DNA of 64,000 nt, from assembly GCA_963930775.1 (NCBI GenBank), contig OZ005690.1:3022225-3086224 (forward strand). Direction: 5' to 3'. Below, piece after piece: positions 1-9,789 of this stretch. The notes beneath the pieces are model-generated. The model ran no database searches and was not told the DNA's origin. It was given only the letters and a program-made list of their open reading frames with translations. How positions within the stretch are numbered: position 1 is the stretch's first letter; each line of letters starts with the position of its first letter. The DNA is from Cliona cf. orientalis (Eukaryota > Porifera > Demospongiae > Clionaida > Clionaidae). The position numbers and the translations under genes are program-made.

Positions 1-545
1 TAATCAAGAGTATTCTTGCGGTTAGTAAGTGTAGCTCAGAGGCAAGAGCACAGGCAGAAGAAATAGCATGGCCTACATTAGTCTAAGACTCTCTGGAGGC
101 TATTCTGTCAACATGTCACAACTATGATAGAATCATAATGCCACACTAACAAAGTACAAAGTTTTCTTGTGTATATACATTTTCTACAGAATGTTCACAT
201 TTCACACATACCTGTGTCAGTTTCTACACATACAGACTAAGTAACGGCACATTTTCTACAATTGATAAGCATAGTGAGCTATTAGCTAGCAACCATAAAA
301 TCTTCCAATCATCCAGTTCTAGGGGGCCATAATCCAAAATTTGGCAATGCGTACCATTCACTATCTGCTAAGAATTATTAATTATATTGTACAATATTTC
401 TATATTCAAACAATATTAGTTCCCCTTGCCCTCTCTGACCCCCCAAAAAGTTGAAAGCTATAAATGTTGCAACAAAATAGAATTTCAACAGTTGCATAAT
501 TTGACAGTGCAGTAGTTGTTCATCCATTGGTACGTATTATAGTGA
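1..545. other. Left flank, no gene seen
   Basis: AT-rich sequence with no open frame of note on either strand. It is the 5' flank of the first RING-TRAF gene and presumably holds its promoter, but no convincing core promoter motif can be named. Confidence 0.5.
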
Positions 546-2015
546 ATGTATAGACTAGTGACTATGCCAAGCATGTCAACCACCGGTGGATTTGACTGTG
601 ATTTTGTAGAAAAACCACCGAAGCAATTTCAAAGCAAATGTCCCAAGTGCCTTCTCACACTCAGAGAGCCATACCAAACTACTTGCTGTGGCTATGGCTT
701 TTGCCAAGTCTGTATCGAACAGCTCAAATCCGAAAGCAAGCCATGCACCTCGTGCAAATCGGAGAAATTTGACTGTTTCGAAGACAAACGATTGAAGCGA
801 TCGCTATACGAGTTCAAGGTCTACTGCTCCAACAAGAAGCGAGGCTGCAGGTGGATAGGAAAGCTGGGAGAGCTGGAAAATCACCTTAACTCGAATCCAA
901 CGGATGTGAGGCAGCTAGAGGGATGCATGGCCGTTCAAGTTAACTGCCTACACTGCTCTAAGCTGTTTCAACGCTCGATTGTCAACGTTCACCAGAACGA
1001 CCAATGCCCAAAGAGGCCCTTCAGTTGTGTGCACTGCAAGGATTTTAAGTCGCACTATGACGATGTTGCAAGCAACCACTGGCCTACCTGTGGCTACTAT
1101 CCAGTGCAGTGCCCCAATAAATGTGGCAAAGCACCTCAGAGACAAAATTTCAACACGCACATTGCTAACGATTGCCCGCTGACAGTGGTTGACTGCAATT
1201 TCATGCACGTTGGTTGCGAGGTAAAACAGCCGCGAAAAGACATGCCAAATCATCTCATGGAGAGCATCGGTGCTCATCTTAAACTGCAAGCAGCGAGTCA
1301 CAAAAAGCTGGTTGCTACGCTGGAGGAAGAGAAAGAAAATATCGGAGAACTAGACCAAAAACAGCAGATAAAAAAGCTGACGGAGGGGATCAAACAGCTC
1401 TGTGATAGCACAGCTTCACACATGTCTCTTAATATTGCAAGCCACCAGCAGCTAGAGACCGAAAACAAGCAACTGACGACTAAATGCGGAAAACTGCAAC
1501 TCGAAAATGACCAATTCAAGAAGCAAATTGCCACACTGATGAAAGATGTCCAGGCTATCCAGATAAGCCTCATTCCTTCGTGCCCTGCAGAGGTGACAAT
1601 GACTGATTTTGAACAACACAAGAAAGATGATGATCAATGGTTTTCCTTGCCATTCTACAGCCATCCGAAAGGCTACAAGATGTGCCTACGAGTCGACGCA
1701 AACGGCCATGGTCAAGGAAAGCATACGCACACTTCGATCTACATACACCTCATGAAGGGAGAGTTTGATGATCAGCTAAAGTGGCCTTTTCGTGGCGAAG
1801 TCATCGTGAAGCTGCTAAACCAGAAACAAGATCGTGGGCATCACACTGGAACAGTGTCTTTGACTGACGATACACCAGGAGGGAGGGTGACAGAGGGAGA
1901 GAGAGCCAAGGACGGCTGGGGATCTTCGAATTTCATCTCATACACTGATCTGCAGGCAAAGTACTTGATGAATGACTGCCTCAGAGCTCGCATTAAAAAA
2001 GTTGTACTCAAATAG
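546..2015 (+). CDS. RING-TRAF adaptor protein, lineage A
   Basis: Intronless frame of 489 residues with the full TRAF layout. A conserved N-terminal motif (GGFDCDFVEKPP) leads into a RING finger at residues 32-70. TRAF-type zinc fingers rich in Cys and His pairs follow (about 100-235), then a helical coiled-coil stretch (about 245-340) and a C-terminal MATH/TRAF domain (about 350-489) with the hallmarks PFYSHPKGYKMCLRV, LMKGEFDDQLKWPF and a closing LQAKYLMNDCLRARI. TRAF proteins act in the cytosol as trimeric adaptors and ubiquitin ligases below TNF and Toll/IL-1 receptors; that role here is inferred. The RING lacks the usual His (CCGYGFC), so ligase activity is uncertain. ATG at 546 is the first of three in-frame starts (also 564, 573). 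The complete frame suggests a live gene. Confidence 0.9.
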   Translation: MYRLVTMPSMSTTGGFDCDFVEKPPKQFQSKCPKCLLTLREPYQTTCCGYGFCQVCIEQLKSESKPCTSCKSEKFDCFEDKRLKRSLYEFKVYCSNKKRGCRWIGKLGELENHLNSNPTDVRQLEGCMAVQVNCLHCSKLFQRSIVNVHQNDQCPKRPFSCVHCKDFKSHYDDVASNHWPTCGYYPVQCPNKCGKAPQRQNFNTHIANDCPLTVVDCNFMHVGCEVKQPRKDMPNHLMESIGAHLKLQAASHKKLVATLEEEKENIGELDQKQQIKKLTEGIKQLCDSTASHMSLNIASHQQLETENKQLTTKCGKLQLENDQFKKQIATLMKDVQAIQISLIPSCPAEVTMTDFEQHKKDDDQWFSLPFYSHPKGYKMCLRVDANGHGQGKHTHTSIYIHLMKGEFDDQLKWPFRGEVIVKLLNQKQDRGHHTGTVSLTDDTPGGRVTEGERAKDGWGSSNFISYTDLQAKYLMNDCLRARIKKVVLK

Positions 2016-3883
2016 GCCGTACTTTAAATGTGAAAAACTTTCTTTAAAAATATGCTTAGTACATGTACAGGGAGTGATAGGATTCAGATAGGCACACGCA
2101 CATGATGCATTGTTATTAAATTTAGATGCTTCACATAGAAATATTTCACCTCCAAGATATTATGCCATTGCTCATTTAAGCCATTGTTTTATACATGAAT
2201 CTACATGTACTTGTTTAGCACAATACTTGCTACTATATGCAATTATGACTACAGTGGGCAGTGTGTGTGGATATGCAATTTGAAAACAATCACCAATTGA
2301 TAAACACATACATATATGTAACTAGTATGCACATGTGACAATACAATCATGTGACTATGAATATTACACACTTTTATGAAAAAGGAGCGTGTATAACTAT
2401 AATAATATAGCCACTATGTTCATTGTGGTATTGGCGTGATTATTTTGAGTCTATCCGTGGCTGTGATATTTGAGACAGCAAGATCTGCCCCTACAGTAAC
2501 TCAGCTTGGTACTCCCTTTATGCAGTGATAACCAGCAACAGCAGTCAAGGTGAGGACAAACTTACCAAGAAGCCCATGATGGAGGGTAACAAAGGTGGAC
2601 ATGAGTGTGAATTTGTGGAGAAGCCACCGAAAGCCTTCCAAAGTGATTGTCCTGTGTGTCTACTGGTTCTACAAGAGCCCTTTCAAGTCACCTGCTGTAG
2701 ATATGCATTCTGTCGACTGTGCATAGAGAGAATCAAGAAGGATAATAAGCCATGTCCCTGCTGCAACTTTGAAGATTTCGACAAATTTGAAGACAAACGA
2801 CTGAAACGATCCCTTTACGAATTCAAAATGTATTGCATCAATAAACAGCAAGGCTGCAAATGGGAAGGGGAGCTAAGAGAATTGGATAATCATCTATTAA
2901 ATTCCAATCCAGGACAACAAAAACAATTGGATGGTTGCCAATTCATGCAAATAAACTGCCTACATTGTGCAGAAGTATTTCTACGTTCAGACATCCAATT
3001 TCATCAGGAAACTGCATGTCTTAAGCGACCATTCAGCTGTGAATATTGCAATGAATTTGATTCAACACATGAAGATGTGACCATCAATCACTGGTCTTTG
3101 TGTGGCTGCTTCCCAGTGCTTTGCAGTAATGAATGTGGCGAAACTATTGAACGCCAAAACCTGGAGAGTCACGTTGCTGACCACTGCCCAGAAACAATCA
3201 TTGATTGTGACTTCGAATATGCTGGATGTGATGTAAAGTTACCTCGTAGAGATATGCCCACACACATCAAAGAAAGAGCAGTTGAACATTTATCATTACA
3301 TGCAAAGAATTATAAAGCAGTTGTTGATAAACTGAAAGAGGAGAATAAACAACTCAAGCTAGTCATAAATCAGCTGAATCGTGACCTAAGACTACAGCAG
3401 ATATGCACTCCAGTATGTCCAGCAGATTTCACTATCAATGACTTTGAACAGCATAAAATAGACAATAACAAATGGTACTTCCCATTCTATACCCACCCCA
3501 AAGGGTACAAAATGTGTCTGACTGTTACTGCTAATAGCTTTGGTGAATGTGAAGGTACACATACAGCAGTGGGTATTCGCTTAATGAAGGGAGAGTTTGA
3601 TGATCAACTCAAATGGCCACTTCGAGGTAATTTTATTGTCTGGCTATTAAGCCAAGTAGATGATGATTGCATAGAAACCTACCTTTCCTACACTGGTTCC
3701 GAAGATGACTACGATATTATGGCTAATCCGGTGCTGACAGAAGACGGTGAAGAAGAAGAAGCAAAAGAAATTGCAGACGGAGGACCGACATGTGTCAACT
3801 TCATTTCCCATACTGAGCTACAACAAAAATATCTCAAGAATAACTGCCTCCGATTATGTGCTTATCGATTTGAACCACTTTAA
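1488..3883 (+). repeat. Segmental duplication, copy 1 (partner 6566-9118)
   Basis: This block runs from the coiled coil of the lineage A gene through its 3' flank and the next gene's 5' flank to the end of the lineage B gene. It is repeated in the same order at 6566-9118. The only large difference is an inverted-repeat insertion at 7399-7585 in the second copy. The left break falls inside codons for KCGKLQLEND, so the duplication created a headless lineage A copy. Confidence 0.85.
2576..3883 (+). CDS. RING-TRAF adaptor protein, lineage B
   Basis: Intronless frame; the first in-frame ATG (2576) gives 435 residues. It has the N-terminal motif HECEFVEKPPKAFQS, a RING (CPVCL to CPCC), TRAF zinc fingers, a short coiled coil and a MATH domain (PFYTHPKGYKMCLTV, LMKGEFDDQLKWP). 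An acidic insert follows in the MATH loop (GEEEEAKE). The paralog at 7784 starts 16 codons further upstream, but here that ATG has become ATA at 2528, so the N-terminus should be shorter. In the RING the usual CCGY is CCRY. The frame is otherwise intact. The 5' flank is shared with the 7784 gene, so expression is likely similar. Function as a signalling adaptor is inferred from the fold. Confidence 0.88.
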   Translation: MMEGNKGGHECEFVEKPPKAFQSDCPVCLLVLQEPFQVTCCRYAFCRLCIERIKKDNKPCPCCNFEDFDKFEDKRLKRSLYEFKMYCINKQQGCKWEGELRELDNHLLNSNPGQQKQLDGCQFMQINCLHCAEVFLRSDIQFHQETACLKRPFSCEYCNEFDSTHEDVTINHWSLCGCFPVLCSNECGETIERQNLESHVADHCPETIIDCDFEYAGCDVKLPRRDMPTHIKERAVEHLSLHAKNYKAVVDKLKEENKQLKLVINQLNRDLRLQQICTPVCPADFTINDFEQHKIDNNKWYFPFYTHPKGYKMCLTVTANSFGECEGTHTAVGIRLMKGEFDDQLKWPLRGNFIVWLLSQVDDDCIETYLSYTGSEDDYDIMANPVLTEDGEEEEAKEIADGGPTCVNFISHTELQQKYLKNNCLRLCAYRFEPL

Positions 3884-4640
3884 CAGTAACATGATATAAT
3901 ATATTAAACTTATAATGCATTATTTCTTTGTCATCATTTTTTTGATGTATATTATAATAATATCATGAAAAAATTATTTCTTCCCATGGATTGTCCATCA
4001 ATCCCCCAGTTTTGCATCATCTTGTACACAATAATTATTATTACCCATAATTTGTGACTCGCTCCAGGAAAAGGGACCGTTTGCAATTTTTTGTCAATAT
4101 CGCGTTTTTGGTATGGATCGTTAGCGCTACAAGTGTAGAGTACAATTTGGAGTTCTAATATTACTCAGAGGCCGTGTTATGGCCGTTTCAAATTGACCGG
4201 GTCGCCCGTTGCCAAGGATAAAATTTTCTAGAAACAGGCGTTTTAGTTTATTTCCTGTTTATTCCGTGTACATTACGTATTCACAACAAGCATAGATCTT
4301 AACAACTGTAACTATATATAATGCAAATTTCACCGGTACCAGAAAAGACTAATATTATTACTGAGAAATATCCCTGAAATGCATTTAACATGAGTTCATC
4401 ATGATCATTAATTTAATTTGTGAAATTTAATTTACATGTACATGTAAGTTTGTTAAGAATTTTATGATATACATGTATGCTCGTTGATATGTACAATTAG
4501 AGCAGCAGCCCTTTCACAATGCTGCAGCTGTCCACACTCGATCACCAACTTAAAGTACTCGTACTGCCACTAACTGTCCATAACAATTATATGGAACTAC
4601 AGTACATAATATACTTGAACGTACGTACAATACATGTATG
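3884..4640. other. Intergenic stretch, decayed duplicated flank
   Basis: No gene. The part from about 4270 is the upstream flank of the lineage C gene and recurs, rearranged, near 14440-14540. A segment at 4495-4590 also recurs at 16560-16690. Both are non-coding as far as can be seen. Confidence 0.45.
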
Positions 4641-4645
4641 TACAG

Positions 4646-4932
4646 CAGATAAAGACGCTGACCGAAGGCATAATTTAAAAACAGCTCTATGATAGCACAG
4701 TCTCACACATGTCCCTCAATATCGCAAGCCACCAGCAACTAGAGGCTGAAAACAAGCAATTGATGACTAAATGCGGAAAATTACAACTCGGAATGACCAA
4801 TCCAAGAAGCAAATCGCCACTCTGGTGAAAGATGTCCAGGCTATCCAGATAAGCCTCATTCCTTCGTGCCCTGCGGAGGTGACAATGACTGATTTTGAAT
4901 AACACAAGAAAAATGACGACCAGTGGTTCTCT
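4646..4932 (+). pseudogene. RING-TRAF lineage A fragment (coiled coil to start of MATH)
   Basis: About 290 bases match 1375-1650 of the lineage A gene, from the LTEGIKQLCDST region to the DFEQHK motif. It has a one-base loss near 4791 (CTCGGAATGACC against CTCGAAAATGACC), and the CAA codon of DFEQH has become TAA. No RING, zinc finger or MATH body remains. It is a relic left by block duplication just upstream of the lineage C gene at 5102. Confidence 0.85.
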
Positions 4933-5101
4933 ACTAAACTAGCTCATTATGGACGTACAACAATACCTTTACTCATATTTGGAAGTATACATAATGCTAT
5001 GGGCAATAATAATCACATGATTCCATACTTTGCTATATTTATACACTATGTACATCCTTTATCAAAGTTTCATCTACACGTATCTCAACAGTTGCTGAGA
5101 C

Positions 5102-6367
5102 ATGGCAATCCACACCGGTGGATATGATTGCGAATTTGTCGAAACACCACCAACGGTAGTTCAAAGCGAGTGCCCAGTCTGCCTACAGATCATTCAAGAG
5201 CCATACCAAGCTGACTGCTGTGGATACGCATTCTGTCGAGAGTGCATCAAACGAACCAAAGCCAATAGCAAGTGTTGTCCATGCTGTAAGGTTGAACAGT
5301 TTAACACGTTTGAAGATAAGAGACTGAAACGAACACTCTATGCATTCAAAGTCTATTGTACTAACAGGAGGCAGGGGTGTCAGTGGGAGGGAGAGCTAAA
5401 TCAACTGGACAACCATCTCAACTCAACTCCATCACACGAGAAACAGCAAGAGGGATGTCAATTTACACTAATAAAATGCATCTATGGCTCAGGCCTTTTC
5501 CAACGTTCCGATATTCAAGTTCATCAAGATCTGCAATGTCCCAAACGACCCTATAGCTGTAAATATTGCAAGGATTACGTCTCGATTTTTGAAGATATCA
5601 CCACCAATCATTGGCTTGAGTGTGGCTACCATCCAGTACAATGCACGAATAGGTGCGGAAATACTATCCAACGTCAAGAGCTCCACGATCACATCTCTAA
5701 AGACTGTCCACTGACAGTCCTTGATTGTGAGTTCAGCCATGTTGGTTGTGAAGTGAGGCTCCCTCGTAAAGATATGGAAGCACATCTTGAGGATAATGTA
5801 GTCAAGCATATGTCATTACAGGCAGCAAATTATAAAGCAGTTGTCAATCGACTGCACAGGGAAAATGAAGAACTAAAAGAAGAAGTGGGGAGATTGACTC
5901 AAGACTTGCAACAGATATGCACTCCGATATGTCCACCAGTCTTCACAATGGATAAATTCAAGCAACGTAAGAGAGATAGCGAAGTGTGGTATTCCCCGCC
6001 ATTCTACACTCATCATAAAGGCTACAAGATGTGTGTGGGAATTTACGCCAATAGCTACGGCAAACGTCAAGGTGAATATACTTCAGTTAGTGTCCATTTA
6101 ATGAAGGGAGAGTTTGATGATGAGCTCAAATGGCCATTTCGAGGTCAAATTACTGTCAGGCTACTTAGTCAGGTAGATACGGACTATAAGGAATTTAAAT
6201 ATGCCTTCATTGAAACTCTGCTGGATTATAACACCATAAGTAATAGGAAATTGAATGGAGAAATTGGACGAGGACTTTGCGACTCTGTCTCGCATACAGA
6301 GCTGCAACCACAGTATCTCAAACATGATTGTCTCAAACTAAGTGTGCAGCAATATCTACGATTTTAA
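5102..6367 (+). CDS. RING-TRAF adaptor protein, lineage C
   Basis: Intronless frame of 421 residues from an ATG at 5102. The order is N-terminal motif YDCEFVETPP, RING (CPVCLQIIQEPY to CPCC), TRAF zinc fingers, coiled coil (NYKAVVNRLHRENEELKEE) and MATH domain (PFYTHHKGYKMCVGI, LMKGEFDDELKWPF). The RING His is replaced (CCGYAFC). In the second zinc finger, CLHC of other lineages is CIYG, so one zinc ligand is lost. It is the only intact member of lineage C; the copies at 13635 and 15047 are broken. The CGA codon right after KWPF is TGA in both broken copies. The adaptor role is inferred from family knowledge. Confidence 0.9.
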   Translation: MAIHTGGYDCEFVETPPTVVQSECPVCLQIIQEPYQADCCGYAFCRECIKRTKANSKCCPCCKVEQFNTFEDKRLKRTLYAFKVYCTNRRQGCQWEGELNQLDNHLNSTPSHEKQQEGCQFTLIKCIYGSGLFQRSDIQVHQDLQCPKRPYSCKYCKDYVSIFEDITTNHWLECGYHPVQCTNRCGNTIQRQELHDHISKDCPLTVLDCEFSHVGCEVRLPRKDMEAHLEDNVVKHMSLQAANYKAVVNRLHRENEELKEEVGRLTQDLQQICTPICPPVFTMDKFKQRKRDSEVWYSPPFYTHHKGYKMCVGIYANSYGKRQGEYTSVSVHLMKGEFDDELKWPFRGQITVRLLSQVDTDYKEFKYAFIETLLDYNTISNRKLNGEIGRGLCDSVSHTELQPQYLKHDCLKLSVQQYLRF

Positions 6368-6565
6368 TATCTGCATACACATATCATATTCATTATTTAT
6401 AATATGCATGGATCATAATAACTGATCGTTATGTGAACTTAATGAGTGCAGCCAGAACAGAATTGAATTATTATTGAAAAATATCCCTGTAATAGAGACT
6501 TAAATTTATCTCTATCTTTTATGAATTGTGTGTGTTTCCTTATTATTCAGTTACATGGTAGTGGA

Positions 6566-7098
6566 AATGCGGAAAATTGCAACTCGAAAATGACCAAGTC
6601 AAGAAGCAAATTGCCACACTGATGAAAGATGTCCAGGCTATCCAAATAAGCTTGATTCCTTCGTGCCCTGCAGAGGTGACAATGACTGATTTTGAACAGC
6701 ACAGGAAAGATGATGATCAATGGTTTTCTTTGCCATTCTACAGCCACCCGAAAGGCTACAAGATGTGCCTACGAGTCGACGCAAACAGCCACGGTCAAGG
6801 AAAGCATACGCACACTTCGATCTACACACACCTCATGAAGGGAGAGTTTGATGATCAGCTAAAGTGGCCTTTTCGTGGCGAAGTCATCATAGAGCTGCTA
6901 AACCAGAAGCAAGATCGTGGGCATCACACTGGAACGGTGTCTTTGACTGATGACACACCTGTAGGGAGGGTGACAGAGGGAGAGAGAGCCAAGGATGGCT
7001 GGGGATCTTCAAATTTCATCTCGTATGCTGATCTGCAGGCAACGTACTTGATGAATGATTGCCTCAGAGCTCGCATTAAAAAAGTTGTACTCAAATAG
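6566..7098 (+). pseudogene. RING-TRAF lineage A copy, MATH part only
   Basis: Closely matches 1488-2015 of the lineage A gene, from the coiled coil (KCGKLQLEND) to the same stop codon and on into the 3' flank. The RING and zinc fingers are absent because the duplication break lies inside the coding region; an in-frame TAG sits just upstream at 6559. The MATH frame is fully open, and an internal ATG at 6622 would give a 158-residue MATH-only protein. Such a product could act as a dominant decoy, but without evidence of a promoter it is best treated as a gene fragment. Confidence 0.8.
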
Positions 7099-7783
7099 TT
7101 CATACTTCAAACGTATTACACTTAGTACATGGAGTGATAGGATTCAGATAGGCACAAGCATGTGATGCAGTCTAGTTCATCGTTATTAAATTTAGATGCT
7201 CCACATAGAAAATATTTTACCTCCAAGATATTATGCCATTGCTCATTTACGGTAAGCCGTTGTTTTATATATGAATCTACTTGTTTAGCACAATACTTGC
7301 TAATATATGCCATTATGACTACTGTGGGCAGTAAATATTATGTGTGTGGATATGCAATTTGAAAATAATCATAGATTACCATATTGATAAACACATATAA
7401 TAGTTATCTGCCAGTAATTGGGGTGCATGAGATGCATGGTCGAATGCACCCCAATTACTGTCAGATAATTATTTTGTTGGTAGTTGACCTCTGTTCATCA
7501 TTGGCCTACTTTATGATGACTCAACCCCTCCCCATAGCAGGCAAATTGCCTATAAAAACTTTGGTTGCTAGGCAACTACCAACAATTATATGCAACTAGT
7601 ATGCACATGTGATAGTACATTCATATTATGACTATGAATATTACACACTTTCATGAAAAAGGGGCGTGTAACTATAATATAGCCACTTGGTATTGGTGTG
7701 ATTATTTTGAGTCTATCGGTGGCTGTGATATTTGAGATAGCAAGATCTGCCCCTACTCAGCTTGGTACTCCCTATATGCAGTG
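7099..7783. other. Duplicated intergenic region between TRAF copies
   Basis: Matches 2016-2525 except for the inverted-repeat insertion at 7399-7585. It holds the shared 5' flank of lineage B genes (the TTATTTTGAGTCTATC region near 7700). No coding sequence is seen. Confidence 0.6.
7399..7585. mobile_element. Composite foldback element, copy 1
   Basis: Two inverted-repeat modules lie side by side. The first is a hairpin of about 70 bases with arms TTATCTGCCAGTAATTGGGG. The second is about 110 bases bounded by TTGTTGGTAGTTG and CAACTACCAACAA. The paralogous site near 2310 lacks the whole insert, so it arrived after the block duplication. The same two modules, in reverse order and orientation, occur at 31313-31489. 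Confidence 0.8.
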
Positions 7784-9118
7784 ATGGCCAGCAACAGCAG
7801 TCAAGGTGAGGGCAAACTTACCAAGAAGCCCGTGATGGAGGGTAACAAAGGTGGATATGAGTGTGAATTTGTGGAGAAACCACCGAAAGCCTTCCAAAGT
7901 GATTGTCCTGTGTGTCTACTGGTTCTACGAGAGCCCTTTCAAGCTACCTGCTGTGGATATGCATTCTGTCGAGTGTGCATAGAAAGAATCAAAAAGGAAA
8001 ACAAGCTATGTCCCTGCTGCAACAAGGATTTTGACAAATTTGAAGACAAACGATTGAAGCGATCGCTTTATGAATTCAAAGTCTATTGCATCAACAAACA
8101 GCAAGGCTGCAAATGGGAAGAGGAGCTAAGAGAATTGGATAATCATCTGAATTCCAATCCAGGACAACAAAATCAACTGGATGGTTGCCAATTCATGCAA
8201 ATAAACTGCTTACATTGTGCAGAATTATTTCTACGTTCAGATATCCAATTGCATCAGGAAACCGCATGTCTTAAACGACCATTCGGCTGTGAATATTGCA
8301 ATGAATTTGATTCAACACATGAAGATGTGACCACCAACCACTGGCCTGTGTGTGGCTGCTTCCCAGTACTTTGTACTAATGAATGCGGTGAAATTATAGA
8401 GCGCCAAAACTTGAAGGCTCACATTGCTGACCACTGCCCAGAAACAATCATTGATTGTGACTTCGAATATGCTGGATGTGATGTAAAGTTACCTCGTAGA
8501 GATATGCCTACACACATCAAAGAAAGGGCAGTTGAACATTTATCATTACATGCAAAGAACTATAAAGCCGTTGTTGATAACCTGAAAGAGGAGAACGAAC
8601 ATCTCAAGCTAGTCATAAATCAGATGAATTGTGACCTAAGGCTACAGCAGATATGCACTCCAGTATGTCCAGCTAAATTCATAATAAATGACTTCGAACA
8701 GCACAAAATAGACGATGACATATGGTTCTCTTCTCCATTCTATACCCACCCCAAAGGGTATAAAATGTGTCTAACAGTTACTGCCAATAGCTTTGATCAA
8801 TGTGATGGTACACACACAGCAGTAGGTGCTTGGTTAATGAAAGGAGAGTTTGATGATCAGCTAAAGTGGCCACTTCGAGGCTACATTACGATACGTCTAC
8901 TTAGCCAAGTAGATGACGAATACAAAGAAGCCAAAATTTCCTACACTGATTCCCAAGATGATGATGATATTGTGGCTATTCGAGTGCTGACAGAAGAAGA
9001 AGAAATGGCAGAAGCAGGACGAGCATGTTCATGCTTCATTTCCCATACTGAACTACAACCAAAATATCTCATAAATAATTGCCTCCGAGTATGTGCTCAT
9101 CAATATGAATCACTTTAG
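7784..9118 (+). CDS. RING-TRAF adaptor protein, lineage B
   Basis: Intronless frame of 444 residues from the ATG at 7784 (MASNSSQGEGK). It has the N-terminal motif YECEFVEKPPKAFQS, a RING (CPVCLLVLREPF to CPCC) with CCGYAFC in place of the His ligand, TRAF zinc fingers, a short coiled coil (NYKAVVDNLKEENEHLK) and a MATH domain (SPFYTHPKGYKMCLTV, LMKGEFDDQLKWPLRG) ending HQYESL. It is the duplicate of the 2576 gene and keeps the ancestral start codon that the other copy lost. It looks intact. It probably acts as a cytosolic adaptor; the receptor partner is unknown. Confidence 0.9.
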   Translation: MASNSSQGEGKLTKKPVMEGNKGGYECEFVEKPPKAFQSDCPVCLLVLREPFQATCCGYAFCRVCIERIKKENKLCPCCNKDFDKFEDKRLKRSLYEFKVYCINKQQGCKWEEELRELDNHLNSNPGQQNQLDGCQFMQINCLHCAELFLRSDIQLHQETACLKRPFGCEYCNEFDSTHEDVTTNHWPVCGCFPVLCTNECGEIIERQNLKAHIADHCPETIIDCDFEYAGCDVKLPRRDMPTHIKERAVEHLSLHAKNYKAVVDNLKEENEHLKLVINQMNCDLRLQQICTPVCPAKFIINDFEQHKIDDDIWFSSPFYTHPKGYKMCLTVTANSFDQCDGTHTAVGAWLMKGEFDDQLKWPLRGYITIRLLSQVDDEYKEAKISYTDSQDDDDIVAIRVLTEEEEMAEAGRACSCFISHTELQPKYLINNCLRVCAHQYESL

Positions 9119-9153
9119 CAATTGTACAGGATGTATAATTAATACTACATTAC

Positions 9154-9371
9154 CATACCTGCCAACCTGCGGACAGTCTTGTGCTTGAAATTTGTATAAA
9201 ATGTGCTTGATTTGGGGCATTTTTGCTTGAAAATGCTACTAGCTTCTCCAAAATGTATTAGCATATATGGGCCAGGTTCTCACAAAAAATGAGGGATTTA
9301 GTGATTTTTGTGAGGGATGGGTACCATTTTTGCTTGAAATCAAGCAGAAAGCTGGATGGTTGGTAGGTATG
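9154..9371. mobile_element. MITE with 6 bp target duplication
   Basis: A 218 bp non-coding element with inverted ends CATACCTGCCAACC and GGTTGGTAGGTATG, flanked on both sides by CATTAC (9148-9153 and 9372-9377). The family is not recognised. Confidence 0.65.
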
Positions 9372-9789
9372 CATTACTTCTTGTAGTTATGCAATGTTTC
9401 TCCCCATGCATTATCCCTATTACTATTATTTTTATCGCAATATTGTAGTCTTGCATATGAAAGAGTTAGGGGCCACTATGGATTGTCTACTATAGCTATA
9501 TAGCTAGCTGCAAAAACTAGTAGGTCATAATAACTTAACATGGGTTATCTCAGTTGCACTCACTTCTAGTCACATGCGAATCAACAAAATGCTGATAAGA
9601 ATCATATTCTTTTGTACATCTACCATCGTTACATGCAATGATTGCTTCCGTAGTATCGATCAATGAGCACAATACTGCTTTCTATACTTGGTATATCTAA
9701 TCTAAGTTCTGAAAAACACTAGACTTATCTTAAAGTAATTTACATGTTTTAAAATTTAATTAATTTTATGGACTGCAATATTGTGATTA

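Noticed and set aside
948-1301. Minus-strand frames opposite TRAF genes
   Set aside because: They are shadows of the Cys- and Gln-rich zinc finger codons and recur opposite other copies with breaks.
4495-4590. Minus-strand stretch reading CGQLQHCERAAAL, also at 16560-16690
   Set aside because: It looked like an exon, but the two copies keep different frames and have no consistent splice sites, so it is treated as a duplicated flank.
7162-7362. Small open frames downstream of the MATH-only copy
   Set aside because: They lie in a duplicated 3' flank; the partner copy near 2110-2280 does not keep the frame.
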